From NCBI RefSeq assembly GCF_024347095.1, contig NZ_AP024903.1, forward strand, positions 3,348,001-3,412,000: a stretch of 64,000 bases of DNA, written 5' to 3'. Every line of letters begins with the position of its first letter. Position 1 is the stretch's first letter. Below the pieces are notes generated by a model. The model had not been told where the DNA came from and ran no database searches. It saw only the letters and a list, made by a program, of their open reading frames with translations. Shown here one piece after another: positions 9,061-19,628 of the stretch. Source of the DNA: Vibrio rhizosphaerae. GTDB taxonomy: Bacteria; Pseudomonadota; Gammaproteobacteria; Enterobacterales; Vibrionaceae. The translations under genes were made by a program, and so were the position numbers.

Positions 9061-9097
9061 CACACAAACCTTCGTCTTATTGGGCAGTCGTTGTCTA

Positions 9098-9132
9098 TCC
9101 ACCAGCAATCAATATTCGGGAGTGCTGGTGGA
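9098..9132. terminator. Hairpin between yigL and the NRPS gene
   Basis: A perfect 10-bp stem (TCCACCAGCA at 9098-9107 with TGCTGGTGGA at 9123-9132) has a 15-nt loop. It lies between two converging genes, so it may reduce read-through, but there is no U tract. Confidence 0.5.
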
Positions 9133-9175
9133 CATGTCGGCTGCTGACAGGATAGAACAACAGACTCACCAGCAT

Positions 9176-12100
9176 TCAGTTGGCTGATAGCGGTGTCGCC
9201 ATATGGAGCAGAGCACCGGCGTCACCACATCCGGCCCGATGCCCGCTATCAAGGTTCGGAGCATCGATCGGCACGGCCGAGTCAGGGTCTGAGGTATAGT
9301 GTCGTAGCGCAATCATGGGCTGCTCAATAATCTGAATCAGCAGGTGTTCAAACAGCCGAGCCAGACGCTGAGGTGAATATCGTGTTGACCGATACGCAAT
9401 CAGCACTTCCAAAGATTCACCGGGCGTCACAAAAACGGTCAGCGGTAAATGGGTATAACCCCGGTTTTCCATCGCGGTCAGTTTCATGCCGTGATAATCG
9501 AGACTAAACCAATGCTCATCATTCGGATAGTTATCCACTGACAACATGGTATCAAACCAACATGCCTCCCCGGTCAGTTGTCCGATTTCATTCAATCCCA
9601 ACATATCATGTTCACAGAGATGAATCTGTTCCGACTGAACCGCTTTCATCTGTTCAATGAGCGAGCGATTTTTTTGGAGCCGAATCCGGACGGGAATCGT
9701 ATTGGTAAACAGGCCGACATAAGATTCTATCCCCTCAATATTACAAAATCGTCCAGAAACCGGAGAACCGAAAATAACGTCTTCACGTCCACTGAGATCC
9801 CCCAAAATCAGCCCCCATACTCCCTGCATCAACGAATTGATGGTTAAACCGTGATGCTGGCAAAGTGTCGTCAGCTTCTGGGTCATCTGAGGCGACAACT
9901 GAAAAGACACATCACCAACCTGCGCTGAAGGGGATTCATTCTGATAGATCAGGGTCGGCTGTGCGCCAGCCAATACCTGTGACCATACTTGTCTGGCAAC
10001 CGATTTATCCCGTGACGCTAATTGTCGAATCACGCTGGCATAACGCTCCGGGCTTTGCGGGGCTGCTAACGCTGCGGCCGCCACATAAGCCTGCAGCAGA
10101 TCCCGAAGCAAGATCGGTATCGACCACCCATCAATCACCAGATGGTGTTCAGACAAAAATAGCGTATGCTGATTGTCATGATGATGCACCAATACGGCAT
10201 AAAGTAGTGGCTGACGGGTATCCTGCATATCAAAAGGACGCAAAACTTCCCGGGATTCAATGGTCGCCAGCATCGCATCTTGCTCCTCATCAGACCAAGC
10301 ATTCAGAGAGCAAGTTTCCAGCGGCCATAAGCTTGTTCCTTGTTCCGCGGGGTCAAGCGTGATTTGAGGCAATACCTGCACCGCCTGATCTAAAATATGA
10401 ACATCAAAACGAGCCAGTAACTGCGGGTGACGTAATACAACGTTATTCAGCGCTTGCTGCAAACGCTGTACATCCATGTCCCCCACAAACTGCATCTTTG
10501 TCAGTGCGTTATAGTTACTCTGTTGACCACAGGCACGCACATGAGACAGCAGGCCATTCTGTACCGGTAAAGTCGGAATAATGTCATGAATTGCACCATA
10601 TGCTGCCGTGAACTGCGCCCGGAGATCGTCACTGATCACGATATGCGCAGCAGAGCTCTCCTCACGCGTAACACTCGCATGAGGATAACGGTCAATTTTC
10701 AGGGCTATCTTTTCCAGCGTCTTCTCGACAAAGATATCTTTGACTTTCAAGAGGTATCCTTGCTGACGGATTCGGTTGACCAAGGCCATTGCTGAAATGC
10801 TGTCACCACCGAGAGAGAAAAAGTCATCTTCCGCAGAGATTACCGAGCCCCCGAATAGTGACAAAGCTTCCTGACATAACAATCGTTCGCTAGCCGTCTG
10901 CGGGGCTCGACCAAGACATCGAGTCACCGACAGAGGCATGGCAGCCAACGCTTTGCGGTCAATTTTACCGCTCGCATTAATCGGCATCTCAGCGATAATC
11001 TCAATGACCGAAGGCACCATGTAATCAGGCAGAATCTGGGCAAGTGCCGCCAACAAATGCTCACTACGAAGTTGACTGACATGGTCAGGCACCGCGACAC
11101 AAAATCCAATCAATCGGTGTGTCCCCGCAAAAGGCTGCGCCACAACAACTGCCTGAGCAACACCTTGCTGAAGCGATAAGGCGTTTTCCACTTCTCCCAA
11201 CTCGATCCGATAGCCGCGAATTTTTACCTGATCATCACAACGCCCGATAAAAGCAAGTTGCCCCTTTTCAGACCAACACACCAGATCTCCGGTACGATAC
11301 ATCACATCACCGGCAACAAATGGATCGGCGACAAAGCGTTCTGCGGTCATCCCGGGTTGATTTAAATATCCCTGCGCCATCCCCGCACCAGCAAGATAAA
11401 GCTCTCCGACACTCCCTGTCGGTACCGGTGTCAGCGTTTCATCCAAAACATAGGTGCGCGTATTGGCGATAGGGCGACCGATCACTGGAGTATCATCCGC
11501 TTTAAAACTGGCACTCACGGCATCAACCGTATATTCCGTTGGCCCATAAAAGTTTTCAACGATCAGAGCAGGATACTCTTTCACCTTTTGCCACAACTTA
11601 TGAGGAACCGCTTCACTACCGACTAAGACAAGTGTCGGTACATGTGACATGGTCATCAGTCCGGCTTCCAGCATCTGATAAAACAGCGAAGGGGACAAAT
11701 CTAAAGCGTCAATCTGATCTTGCCCGACCAACCGAGCCAGCTCAAACGCATCCCGACGTTGCTCATTCGAATAGAGATACAAGGTATGTCCGTGAATCAT
11801 CCATAAAATTTGCTCCCAGGATGCATCGAAAGAAAAAGAGGTGGTATGAGCCGCCCGGACAATGGGACAATCACGGACTTGTCGCAACTGCGACAGCGCC
11901 CGTTCAAAAATGGTCTGTCTATGAGACAGCGCGAGATTCAGTAACGCACCATGATGATTTAAAACCCCTTTCGGTTGACCGGTCGAACCGGATGTAAAAA
12001 TAATATAAGCAGTATCCTTTCTTTGCGGTGCAGGATAATCCGAGGGGAAATCTTGACGGACAGACAACAAGGTTTCGAATCGCCACAGCACCATAAGCGA

Positions 12101-12652
12101 TGGTTCTGTCAGTGCTTGTTGTAAAGCAGACGACGGATTTGCATCGATCAGTACACCACGGGGACGCGCTTGTTCCAGCATCGCCTCAATTCGTTCCTGC
12201 GGGTAATCCGGATCAATGGGGAGATAAACGGCACCACATTTCATCACCGCCAGCAGCGCAATCACGGCATTCCCGGTTCTCGGTAACGCAACCCCAATCA
12301 CATCACCATGCCGGACACCGCCTTGCAAGAGGCTCGCCGCAACGGTATTGATCTGCTCATTCAATTGCGCGAACGTCCATGATGACTGGCTGTCGGACAA
12401 TGCCAGTCGTGACGGAAATGATTCGACTTGCTGTTTTAGCAGGTCAAGAATGGTTTGGTACTCCGCGGGAAGGACGAGTGCCGTACCGGCAGACCATGGC
12501 TGAATATCGAGTTGAGCCGCCGGTATGCGTGATGTGAAGTTCAATGCGTGCGCGGCCGACTCCGAGTCTTTTACAAAATCAACGTTTTCAGGCGGTCTTA
12601 CTGCCTGTGACCATAATGACATTGATTCATCAATAACATTACTCATAGACAT
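9176..12652 (-). CDS. Single-module nonribosomal peptide synthetase, A-PCP-C order
   Basis: A 1158-residue synthetase. The adenylation domain (about 55-570) has all core motifs: [11 protein letters not shown] at 219-229, NFYGPTE at 367-373, YRTGDL at 452-457 and the catalytic lysine in NASGK (563). The carrier domain has GGDS with the phosphopantetheine serine at 618. A condensation domain follows (about 690-1130) with an intact HHLVIDG at 836-842. There is no thioesterase, reductase or upstream condensation domain, so the product is not released in the usual way. The last domain may join the loaded residue to a free amine or to a carrier on another protein. It is the third gene of an operon with a PPTase and an MbtH-like gene, 12 nt after the latter. 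AGGA precedes the start. The substrate is unknown. Confidence 0.92.
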   Translation of the reverse strand: MSMSNVIDESMSLWSQAVRPPENVDFVKDSESAAHALNFTSRIPAAQLDIQPWSAGTALVLPAEYQTILDLLKQQVESFPSRLALSDSQSSWTFAQLNEQINTVAASLLQGGVRHGDVIGVALPRTGNAVIALLAVMKCGAVYLPIDPDYPQERIEAMLEQARPRGVLIDANPSSALQQALTEPSLMVLWRFETLLSVRQDFPSDYPAPQRKDTAYIIFTSGSTGQPKGVLNHHGALLNLALSHRQTIFERALSQLRQVRDCPIVRAAHTTSFSFDASWEQILWMIHGHTLYLYSNEQRRDAFELARLVGQDQIDALDLSPSLFYQMLEAGLMTMSHVPTLVLVGSEAVPHKLWQKVKEYPALIVENFYGPTEYTVDAVSASFKADDTPVIGRPIANTRTYVLDETLTPVPTGSVGELYLAGAGMAQGYLNQPGMTAERFVADPFVAGDVMYRTGDLVCWSEKGQLAFIGRCDDQVKIRGYRIELGEVENALSLQQGVAQAVVVAQPFAGTHRLIGFCVAVPDHVSQLRSEHLLAALAQILPDYMVPSVIEIIAEMPINASGKIDRKALAAMPLSVTRCLGRAPQTASERLLCQEALSLFGGSVISAEDDFFSLGGDSISAMALVNRIRQQGYLLKVKDIFVEKTLEKIALKIDRYPHASVTREESSAAHIVISDDLRAQFTAAYGAIHDIIPTLPVQNGLLSHVRACGQQSNYNALTKMQFVGDMDVQRLQQALNNVVLRHPQLLARFDVHILDQAVQVLPQITLDPAEQGTSLWPLETCSLNAWSDEEQDAMLATIESREVLRPFDMQDTRQPLLYAVLVHHHDNQHTLFLSEHHLVIDGWSIPILLRDLLQAYVAAAALAAPQSPERYASVIRQLASRDKSVARQVWSQVLAGAQPTLIYQNESPSAQVGDVSFQLSPQMTQKLTTLCQHHGLTINSLMQGVWGLILGDLSGREDVIFGSPVSGRFCNIEGIESYVGLFTNTIPVRIRLQKNRSLIEQMKAVQSEQIHLCEHDMLGLNEIGQLTGEACWFDTMLSVDNYPNDEHWFSLDYHGMKLTAMENRGYTHLPLTVFVTPGESLEVLIAYRSTRYSPQRLARLFEHLLIQIIEQPMIALRHYTSDPDSAVPIDAPNLDSGHRAGCGDAGALLHMATPLSAN

Positions 12653-12664
12653 AGCGATAATTCC

Positions 12665-12877
12665 TCATGAATTCAGTCCAGAGAGATGAACATGCTGCCA
12701 GTTTTGTTCGATATAACTGAGACAGGCAGATTTATCTTCCGGACCGAAAATCGCTTGCCAGCCTTGGGGGACCGGATTGGATTCTGGCCACAGGCTATGC
12801 TGACCACGGTCATTGGTCAGCACGAGAAATTGATGATTCACATCATCAAACGGATTGGTATATTTTTTATCATTCAT
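12665..12877 (-). CDS. MbtH-like protein, NRPS adenylation partner
   Basis: A 70-residue MbtH-family protein, exactly the usual length when started at 12877. The family signature is visible: NPFDD, the SLWPESNPVPQGW block and CLSYIEQNW. These proteins bind adenylation domains and are needed for their solubility or activity. Its place directly upstream of the NRPS makes that enzyme the obvious partner. A longer start at 12916 has no ribosome-binding site, while GGGTGG lies about 10 nt before 12877. Confidence 0.93.
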   Translation of the reverse strand: MNDKKYTNPFDDVNHQFLVLTNDRGQHSLWPESNPVPQGWQAIFGPEDKSACLSYIEQNWQHVHLSGLNS

Positions 12878-12928
12878 TATTTTTAAGCCACCCTGCCAAC
12901 TAAGGGAAAGATTCATACTTTGTTTACA

Positions 12929-13615
12929 TCAGGCATCCCGTTCAATCTGTATTAATGTCACGAGAGCCTCTTCGAACAACAGATAGTCGCCATGACAAAC
13001 CTGAATGCCGATCTCTTGCTGAAGTGTTTGGGAAAGTTCAAACGTGAAATGTGAATGTTGCGGGTCAAAAGAAACTAATTGTGCATCATGGAAGTCAAGA
13101 TAACGCTTCACTAAAGGATAAAGCGCCTTAAAAAGACTCTCTTTGGCGGAAAACATTAGAGAGATAAACTGCGCTTTAGACCAGTCGGTCTCCTGAAGCT
13201 TCATCTCCCCGGACGTGACAATCATTTTCCCGACCGACTCGCATAGCGTGTCATCCATGATATTTTCGATATCAATCCCGATCGATAATCGCTCCGCGTT
13301 GGTAGACACGGTACAGATCGCTGTATCATCCGTATGCGAGATGGAGCCGATAAATCCATCAGGCCATACCGGAGAACGATGTTCTCCAATCCCAACCCAA
13401 GGTTCAGATGCACCTCGGTGCAGCAAGGCATATTTTGCGGCTATCCTGCCGGCAACAAATTCTGCTTTTCTTTTACTGACCGCGCCGAGCAGGGAGTCAG
13501 GCAAGGTGATACCTTCTTGCACAGCGCCTGCCGGATACTCATCACGCGCATAGCGATTGATAAAAATAGTCTGTCCACCCAGGCATAACTGCTTCTGCCA
13601 GATCAGAAATGTCAT
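12929..13615 (-). CDS. EntD-type 4'-phosphopantetheinyl transferase
   Basis: A 228-residue Sfp/EntD-type enzyme that moves phosphopantetheine from coenzyme A to the serine of carrier domains. The three family motifs are present: the GEHRSPVWPDGFIGSISHT region, IGIDIE and FSAKESLFKALYP. The metal-binding Asp/Glu and catalytic Lys/Glu residues are intact. It heads the operon with mbtH and the NRPS, so it probably activates Ser618 of that NRPS. The ATG at 13615 is chosen over the GTG at 13618; AGGGA lies upstream. Confidence 0.92.
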   Translation of the reverse strand: MTFLIWQKQLCLGGQTIFINRYARDEYPAGAVQEGITLPDSLLGAVSKRKAEFVAGRIAAKYALLHRGASEPWVGIGEHRSPVWPDGFIGSISHTDDTAICTVSTNAERLSIGIDIENIMDDTLCESVGKMIVTSGEMKLQETDWSKAQFISLMFSAKESLFKALYPLVKRYLDFHDAQLVSFDPQHSHFTFELSQTLQQEIGIQVCHGDYLLFEEALVTLIQIERDA

Positions 13616-13618
13616 CAC

Positions 13619-14176
13619 TCATCGTCCCTAAGCTCGTTCATTATATATGCAAATCAATTGAAAATAGGCCTCATGCAATGGCGTAAGCCGTCCCCATCCG
13701 AGCACTTAACCTGATATGCCGAAACAAACATTCATGATTATTTTTCTGAATTTCTTGCTCATACTTGCTGAATCGTTGCACTGCAACAGCAGCCATTAGC
13801 ATACAACCAATACACGTATAAACTCCAATAAAAATCCGTGGAACTCACAGCGGAGATCGCATTATTTCCTATATATCCGACTCATATAGTGTTAGTTCTC
13901 ACGATAACAGACCGTTCGTTCATCCATCAGTTCCTCAATCCCATTCAGAACACCTCAATGTCATCATAAATTCACTGATACTGACGGTGAGGCACCTTCA
14001 CGATTGACACGGTGCAGCACAAGACAACATGACCTGTCTCAGGTCAGGAGCCGTCTCTTAACAACAGGACCTGATTTAATCAGGCGATAAAATGTGGATA
14101 GAGAGAGTTGATGAATAGTGAGGATCGATGATGTGCACCTGACAGGCGGAAACAACCACCTGTCAGGTGCAAAATT
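13619..14176. other. 558-bp intergenic region upstream of the NRPS operon
   Basis: No gene is supported here. On the minus strand TATAAT lies at 13644-13639, about 25 bp from the PPTase start, and could be the operon's -10 element; no good -35 is seen. A 15-bp palindromic site, CCTGATTTAATCAGG, is at 14070-14084 and might be a regulator site. The rest shows no structure I can name. Confidence 0.5.
14134..14171. terminator. 13-bp hairpin downstream of the EVE gene
   Basis: TGCACCTGACAGG (14134-14146) pairs perfectly with CCTGTCAGGTGCA (14159-14171) around a 12-nt loop. It lies 5 nt beyond the stop codon of the minus-strand EVE gene. No U tract follows, so Rho-independent termination is uncertain. 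Confidence 0.55.
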
Positions 14177-14629
14177 TCAACGCTGGGAAAGAATTGCCTG
14201 CCACTCAGCTTCAGTCACAGGCATAATCGACAGTCGATTACCCCGCTGCACCAGAGGCATGTTGGCCAGCTCGGGCATCGTTTTCATGAGAGAAAGAGGA
14301 ATAATTCGCGCCATTTTGCTGACAAAAGCAACATCGACCATCACCCAACGCGGATTTTCAGCGGTTGATTTAGGATCATAAACATCACTGTCAGGGTCGA
14401 ATGCAAAGTGATCCGGATAGGCTTCACGAACCACCTCTGCAATCCCGGCAACCCCGACCTGTTTGCAGGATGAATGGTAGATCAAAACCTGATCCCCCAG
14501 ACGGATTTGATCACGCATCATATTGCGTGCCTGATAATTCCTGACACCTTCCCAACAAGCGCGCTGCTGCACGCGTAAAGTATCAATTGAAAACGTATCC
14601 GGCTCTGTTTTAAATAACCAATATGCCAT
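14177..14629 (-). CDS. EVE-domain protein (THYN1-like)
   Basis: A 150-residue protein that is a single EVE domain. WLFKTEPDTFSID at the start and the central CWEGVRNYQARNMMRD block are the family signature. EVE domains share the PUA fold and can bind modified bases in DNA or RNA; the cellular role of stand-alone bacterial members is not known. It is divergent from the lipoprotein gene at 14691. It is not next to a restriction gene, so no defence link is visible. Confidence 0.9.
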   Translation of the reverse strand: MAYWLFKTEPDTFSIDTLRVQQRACWEGVRNYQARNMMRDQIRLGDQVLIYHSSCKQVGVAGIAEVVREAYPDHFAFDPDSDVYDPKSTAENPRWVMVDVAFVSKMARIIPLSLMKTMPELANMPLVQRGNRLSIMPVTEAEWQAILSQR

Positions 14630-14690
14630 AATGTTATGCTGTTGCTATACGAAACGATGTCTCATTCGGTTAAGGTAAGGAAGATATACC

Positions 14691-15704
14691 ATGAAGCCCT
14701 TGAAAATTCTAATGTTCAGCTCATTGATGTTACTCTTACAAGCCTGTACATCATCAATGGTGTCCTCTCCTGCCGATCATGTTTCTCTGGGGCAGTCAGC
14801 GGAGATTCAGATCCCGCCGGTCATGTTCCGGGGCCAGATTGTGATAGGTCCCCAAACCAGCTCATTTACCCCCTGTAACAGCAACCAGCAATTTTTACTG
14901 ACGTTATCGCCACAACAATTTCAAACCCTCAGCCAACAGGTTGCCTCACCTTATCAGGCGATCTATGGCGAAATCATTGGTTTCCTTACCGCACCAAGTC
15001 AGACCGGTTACAACGCGGATTTCAGAGCACGATTGATTGCACATCAGCTTAACTATATCTCACAGGATGCGGTCAGAGGTTGTAGCCAACCGGTACAAAA
15101 CACGGAAGCCGAGGGCCAGAAACCAAACTGGCGGGTTCGTATGACATCACCGGAGAATTTGGCGGTGATGTTCGGAAAATCATCGCCTCAGTCGTGGCCT
15201 GTCGCCAATATCAACCACACCGGAGATCAGCGTGTGTATACGGCACCACAGGGGAAATTGACGCTGTCGCCATCACTTTGCCAACTAAATCATCAAGCCT
15301 TATACGGCTGGATGGCAACATTCAATACGCAAAAAGGCCGCTATCGAGGCTGTGCCCGACTGAGTAATCAGGATTCATCCACAGCATGGGGCGCGACTTA
15401 TTATGCAAGCTCAACCCGCCAAGACAACTTTTCCGTGACGTTAACACTCAAAGCGGATCACACCGCTCAAACACTTTATCGCTACCAGAATGATCCGGTG
15501 CCCATTGTGGAAACAGGCTTTTGGCAGGCACTCAATGGCGATCAGATTCAGGTCGTCATGACCCAACATCAACAACAATACTTGCTCTCGCAACGGATTT
15601 TCACCCGTCAGGGCGATCAGCTTCATGCCCCGAAAGAACAAGTCGGTCAACAGATTTACGATATCAGTGAAGGTGGACTCACCCTGTTCCGGAGCCAGCC
15701 ATGA
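14691..15704 (+). CDS. Lipoprotein with NlpE-like C-terminal domain
   Basis: A 337-residue predicted lipoprotein. A signal peptide ends in the lipobox LLQAC with lipidated Cys19. Residues 20-220 are a COG3650-like region of unknown fold. Residues 245-335 (FSVTLTLKADHTAQ onward) resemble the lipocalin-like NlpE domain that in E. coli senses surface and copper stress. A Ser follows the Cys, so outer membrane sorting is expected. An AGGA ribosome-binding site precedes the start. It overlaps the next gene by 4 bp (ATGA), implying translational coupling. Confidence 0.78.
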   Translation: MKPLKILMFSSLMLLLQACTSSMVSSPADHVSLGQSAEIQIPPVMFRGQIVIGPQTSSFTPCNSNQQFLLTLSPQQFQTLSQQVASPYQAIYGEIIGFLTAPSQTGYNADFRARLIAHQLNYISQDAVRGCSQPVQNTEAEGQKPNWRVRMTSPENLAVMFGKSSPQSWPVANINHTGDQRVYTAPQGKLTLSPSLCQLNHQALYGWMATFNTQKGRYRGCARLSNQDSSTAWGATYYASSTRQDNFSVTLTLKADHTAQTLYRYQNDPVPIVETGFWQALNGDQIQVVMTQHQQQYLLSQRIFTRQGDQLHAPKEQVGQQIYDISEGGLTLFRSQP

Positions 15705-16357
15705 AGGCGAATCAACCGCCAGCGCAATCACTGCAACGATGTCCTGACTGTGGGTTAATCTATCAATGTATTTGTCAGGCGATTCCTCGTTGCGAAAGTG
15801 AAATCAAGCTGTCCTTATTGGTTCATGAGCGAGAACTCAACCGGGAGACCAATACCGGACGCTGGCTGGTCCATGCCCTGTCGCAATGTCACTCATACCT
15901 CTGGCAACGCAAACAACCGGATCTACAATTCCGCCACCAGCTGGACGATCCGCAATTTTTTCCGGTGCTGCTCTTTCCGGCACCGCACGCCCTGACCATC
16001 GACGAGATGAACGCGCAAATCAAGACGCAATCTCAGATACATCCCGTCCGGTCGCGCTGCCCCACGCCTCATTTCATTGTGCTGGACGGAACCTGGCAAG
16101 AAGCCCGAAAAATGGAAAGGAAGAGTGACTGGCTGGCAGCGCTGCCCCGCGTGCAGATCACACCCAGTACCACCTCATCTTATCGGTTGAGACGCAATCA
16201 ACAACCGGACTCACTCTGTACACTCGAAGTCGTTGCAGCTTTACTGAATCAACGGGGGGAAAGCAAAGATGCGCAGGCGTTGACGGATTTTCTCCATCAG
16301 TTTATGGACGCCCTGCAAGCAGACAAAACCACTCTTCCGCGAGCTGAATGCGAATGA
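15701..16357 (+). CDS. DTW-domain tRNA-uridine aminocarboxypropyltransferase
   Basis: A 218-residue DTW-domain protein. The N-terminus carries a zinc-ribbon-like C-x2-C-x4-C-x-C pattern (CPDCGLIYQCIC). The signature is VLDGTWQEARKM near 130, followed by SSYRLRRNQQ. Members such as E. coli TapT make acp3U in tRNA from S-adenosylmethionine. The name is by family; which tRNA position is modified cannot be read here. It is translationally coupled to the lipoprotein gene upstream. Confidence 0.85.
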   Translation: MKANQPPAQSLQRCPDCGLIYQCICQAIPRCESEIKLSLLVHERELNRETNTGRWLVHALSQCHSYLWQRKQPDLQFRHQLDDPQFFPVLLFPAPHALTIDEMNAQIKTQSQIHPVRSRCPTPHFIVLDGTWQEARKMERKSDWLAALPRVQITPSTTSSYRLRRNQQPDSLCTLEVVAALLNQRGESKDAQALTDFLHQFMDALQADKTTLPRAECE

Positions 16358-16375
16358 TCCGTGCTTCACAGTCCG

Positions 16376-17092
16376 CTATACAAACGCTAACAAGCTGGAT
16401 AACTGTTCAATTTCAACATCCGGCAGTAATGCCGTCGCCGGCTCTGTACGGATATTTTTCTGCCGGTCATTGAACCAACAGGCGGCGAAGCCATTGATTT
16501 TGGCACCATAGACATCGGTCTTGAGATGATCACCGACATGGAGAATGTGACCAGCAGGCAAATCAAGCATGCGTTGCGCTTTGATAAACAAGTCGGGATA
16601 GGGTTTGGAAAATCCGTCAGGTCCGGCTTGCAGTGTTTGCTGAAAATAGTGTCCCAACCCAATTTTATGCGGATCAACATTGCCATTCGTGACTGAAATT
16701 AACGGTATTTGCCGACTCAATAAAGTCAGCACCCGATGAGTTTCGGCCGGCACGTCGATCTGATGACGCCAGTAGAACATTTCATTGATTGCATCTTCGG
16801 CCGCTTTGCGAGCCTCATCGGCTGCGTACCCCAACCGTATCAGCCCCTGCATCACTTGCTGATAACGCCATTGCGTTACATCATGCATCAACTCAGGGGA
16901 TTGCTGTGCAATATTGGTTTTCAACTGCTGCCACCACTCAACCGGATGCAACGCACTGACCGGATGATTCAAATGCATCCAATCCATCATCTTACGTTCC
17001 AGTTGCCGAATCACCGGGACGTTATCATAAAGTGTATCGTCCAAATCAAAGGTCATCGCCTGAATCGAAGGGAGAGAACGGTAATAAAACAT
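16376..17092 (-). CDS. yigB: HAD-family phosphatase YigB (FMN phosphatase-like)
   Basis: A 238-residue HAD hydrolase with motif I FDLDDTLYDN, motif II ISVTNGN, a motif III lysine near GPDGFSKPYPDLF, and motif IV HVGDHLKTDVYGA. E. coli YigB dephosphorylates FMN among other substrates. It begins 3 nt after xerC ends and closes the lptM-lysA-dapF-DUF484-xerC-yigB run, the conserved gammaproteobacterial order. Confidence 0.93.
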   Translation of the reverse strand: MFYYRSLPSIQAMTFDLDDTLYDNVPVIRQLERKMMDWMHLNHPVSALHPVEWWQQLKTNIAQQSPELMHDVTQWRYQQVMQGLIRLGYAADEARKAAEDAINEMFYWRHQIDVPAETHRVLTLLSRQIPLISVTNGNVDPHKIGLGHYFQQTLQAGPDGFSKPYPDLFIKAQRMLDLPAGHILHVGDHLKTDVYGAKINGFAACWFNDRQKNIRTEPATALLPDVEIEQLSSLLAFV

Positions 17093-17095
17093 GCG

Positions 17096-18025
17096 CTATG
17101 GTTTCCGTTTTTTCTTAGCGCGGGGATGAGCCTGATCATACGCTTGCGCTAAATGCTGAAAATCGAGATGAGTATAGATCTGTGTGGTTGAAATATTTTC
17201 ATGCCCCAATAACTCTTGTACCGCACGCAAATTGTGGCTTGATTCAAGAATATGGGTCGCAAAAGAGTGGCGTAATTTATGGGGACTGATATGACTGGCA
17301 ACCGACTGTTTCATTCCCCACTCTGACATCCGTTTCTGGACATTACGATGTGAGATTCGGTTGCCACGACTGGAAACAAACAAAGCCGGTTCATCCTGAT
17401 GTGCAAGCTGGCTGCGAACCGCCATCCACTGCTTCACCCAGATCACGGCCTGACCGCTAAACGGCACTTTGCGCTCTTTGTTACCTTTCCCGATCACACG
17501 AATTTCACCCAGTCCCAGATGAATATCTTTGACATTGACGCTAACCATTTCCGCCAAACGCAGACCTGCACCGTACATCAGCTCCATCATCGCCCGATCG
17601 CGAATCGCCAGCGGATCCTCTTCGTGAACGTCAAGGAGTTGTGCAACTTCATCAACATCTAAATTTTTCGGTAAGGGGCGCTTCTTCTTCGGTGCCGAAA
17701 CACCTTTGGCCGGATTGGCTGTTAATTCACCTCTTAACACCAGAAAATCCAGAAAACTACGCAATGCAGATAAGCGCGTTGCTAAACTGCTGGCCTTGAT
17801 GCCGTCACGCATCCCCTTTGCTGCCAGTTGTCTGACCCATGCCGAATCCAATTGCTGCCAGTCGGTCACCCCATGCTCAGCCAGATAGGCTGTCATCTGA
17901 GTCAGTTGCTGCTGATAATTCTGACGCGTATATAGACTCAACCCCTTCTCACTTCTCAGGTACTCATAGAAGCGTTGAAGGGGTTGCTGTAATTCATCCG
18001 GTAATCTCAGACTTTGATCATTCAT
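17096..18025 (-). CDS. xerC: Site-specific tyrosine recombinase XerC
   Basis: A 309-residue tyrosine recombinase that resolves chromosome dimers at dif together with XerD and FtsK. All catalytic residues are present: Arg156 (AGLRLAE), Lys180, His249 and Arg252 ([10 protein letters not shown]), His275 (LLGHENIS) and nucleophile Tyr284. The N-terminal SAM-like domain spans about 10-110. Context dapF-DUF484-xerC-yigB identifies it as XerC rather than XerD or an integrase. Confidence 0.96.
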   Translation of the reverse strand: MNDQSLRLPDELQQPLQRFYEYLRSEKGLSLYTRQNYQQQLTQMTAYLAEHGVTDWQQLDSAWVRQLAAKGMRDGIKASSLATRLSALRSFLDFLVLRGELTANPAKGVSAPKKKRPLPKNLDVDEVAQLLDVHEEDPLAIRDRAMMELMYGAGLRLAEMVSVNVKDIHLGLGEIRVIGKGNKERKVPFSGQAVIWVKQWMAVRSQLAHQDEPALFVSSRGNRISHRNVQKRMSEWGMKQSVASHISPHKLRHSFATHILESSHNLRAVQELLGHENISTTQIYTHLDFQHLAQAYDQAHPRAKKKRKP

Positions 18026-18066
18026 GCGACGAACTTATTCATCTCTCTTACTAACCGGTATCATGC

Positions 18067-18774
18067 TTATTTCCATGGCAGAACATGTAATAAATGGGTC
18101 AAGACTTCAGCCAGATAACGCAAGAACAACGTATCCATACTTGGCTGGAAATGACCGCCATCTTCACTGGAAAAAGCCAGCATCCCATGTGTATCTTTAC
18201 TTTTGATCGGTAACACCACGTAAGAACCAAATTCTGGCGCCCCCGAGAATTCCCCAAACAGACCATCCCGATCCGCTTTACGCATTCGACCTAAATAAGC
18301 ACAATTTCCGTTGAAATTGTTGGTTGAAAAACGCTGCCAATAAGCTTGATCCAAGGTGTATTGCGCGGGCGCACCAGACAGACGGATATGTGCTTTCAGC
18401 GATAGTTGTACCGCCTTCTGTTCAATCGCCTCAATCACCTGACTCAGGTGATCGCACCGAAACATCTGTTCCTGCAAATCCATAAATGCATGCAGCGTCC
18501 GATCATTACTCGCAGCCAGAGACATCAAGGCGGTAATTTCTTCCTCAAGCTCTTCAATCCGGTGCCGCTGTCGGTTCAACTGGATGTGGACCAAAGACAC
18601 CGCGCCAAGTTGCTGGTGCGGTAATGCAAGGCGGTCAACCAACGCCGGACGATTCATAAAGAAATCAGGATGATTTTGTAAATAATCAGCCACCACTTCG
18701 GCGGTTAACACATCATTTTCATTAATTTCAGTTTCAGTGTTTGACACAACAACCCTTTCTACAACGTTCTTCAA
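18067..18774 (-). CDS. DUF484 family protein
   Basis: A 235-residue DUF484 protein with the typical start VVADYLQNHPDFFMNRP, a short coiled coil near residues 65-85 and a GAF-like C-terminal part ending in FLRYLAEVLTHLLHVLPW. Function is unknown. It is almost always between dapF and xerC, as here, suggesting shared expression rather than a proven partnership. Confidence 0.9.
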   Translation of the reverse strand: MKNVVERVVVSNTETEINENDVLTAEVVADYLQNHPDFFMNRPALVDRLALPHQQLGAVSLVHIQLNRQRHRIEELEEEITALMSLAASNDRTLHAFMDLQEQMFRCDHLSQVIEAIEQKAVQLSLKAHIRLSGAPAQYTLDQAYWQRFSTNNFNGNCAYLGRMRKADRDGLFGEFSGAPEFGSYVVLPIKSKDTHGMLAFSSEDGGHFQPSMDTLFLRYLAEVLTHLLHVLPWK

Positions 18775-18789
18775 TGATTTCAGTCGCTT

Positions 18790-19620
18790 TCAGCACGCAA
18801 TCTGACCATCATAAATATGTGTGGCTGGCCCGGTCATGTAAAGTGGTTGTCCCGGTCCTTTCCAGCTGATTTTCAGATCGCCACCCGGCAGGTGAACAGT
18901 CACGTTTTCTGCCAGTTGCTCCTGAATAATCCCGACAGCAACCGCGGCACAAGCACCACTACCACAAGCCTGCGTCTCACCCGCACCACGTTCATAAACC
19001 CTTAACCGGATTTCATTGGGATTGACCACCTGCATAAAGCCAGCATTCACGCGTTCCGGAAAACGTTCATGGGATTCGAGTAATGGCCCAAGATGCTCGA
19101 CATTGGCAACATCGACATCCTCCACCGTGGTCACCACATGAGGATTGCCCATACTGACCGCGCCACAAAACAGGGTTTGTTCAGCAATGCGTAAAATATA
19201 GGTCTTTTCTGACTGCTTCGCCTTAAAGGGGATTTTTGCGGGTTCAAATTCTGGCAACCCCATATTCACGGTAATCTGATTGTCATCTTCGACATTCAGA
19301 ATCATCTTCCCTTTCTTGGTGCTGACATGAATACTGTACTTATTCGTCAACCCTTTGAGTCGAACAAAACGCGCAAAACAACGCGCACCATTGCCGCACT
19401 GTTCAACTTCACTGCCATCTGCGTTGAAGATCCGATAGTGAAAATCTGTTTCCGGATCATAAGGCGCTTCGACCAATAACAGTTGATCAAACCCAACCCC
19501 CGTGTGCCGATCCGCCAAGCGACGAATCAGCTCCGGTGAAAAGAAAATATTCTGGGTAATACAGTCAACGACCATGAAATCATTACCCAAACCGTGCATT
19601 TTAGAAAAATGAAAATGCAT
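18790..19620 (-). CDS. dapF: Diaminopimelate epimerase
   Basis: Converts LL- to meso-diaminopimelate for lysine and peptidoglycan. The 276-residue protein started at 19620 ([15 protein letters not shown]) matches family length; a longer frame to 19659 would overlap lysA. The two catalytic cysteines are Cys75 in EQCGNGARC and the one in QACGSGA near 217. It starts 8 nt after the lysA stop, with GGAG inside the end of lysA. Confidence 0.96.
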   Translation of the reverse strand: MHFHFSKMHGLGNDFMVVDCITQNIFFSPELIRRLADRHTGVGFDQLLLVEAPYDPETDFHYRIFNADGSEVEQCGNGARCFARFVRLKGLTNKYSIHVSTKKGKMILNVEDDNQITVNMGLPEFEPAKIPFKAKQSEKTYILRIAEQTLFCGAVSMGNPHVVTTVEDVDVANVEHLGPLLESHERFPERVNAGFMQVVNPNEIRLRVYERGAGETQACGSGACAAVAVGIIQEQLAENVTVHLPGGDLKISWKGPGQPLYMTGPATHIYDGQIAC

Positions 19621-19628
19621 AGGCTTTG

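Noticed and set aside
9578..12351. Several plus-strand frames opposite the NRPS
   Set aside because: They are shadows of the NRPS reading frame with no independent start signals or motifs.
13640..13665. Fur box upstream of the NRPS operon
   Set aside because: AAATCAATTGAAAAT resembles a Fur site only weakly (about half of the key positions), so siderophore-type control is not supported.
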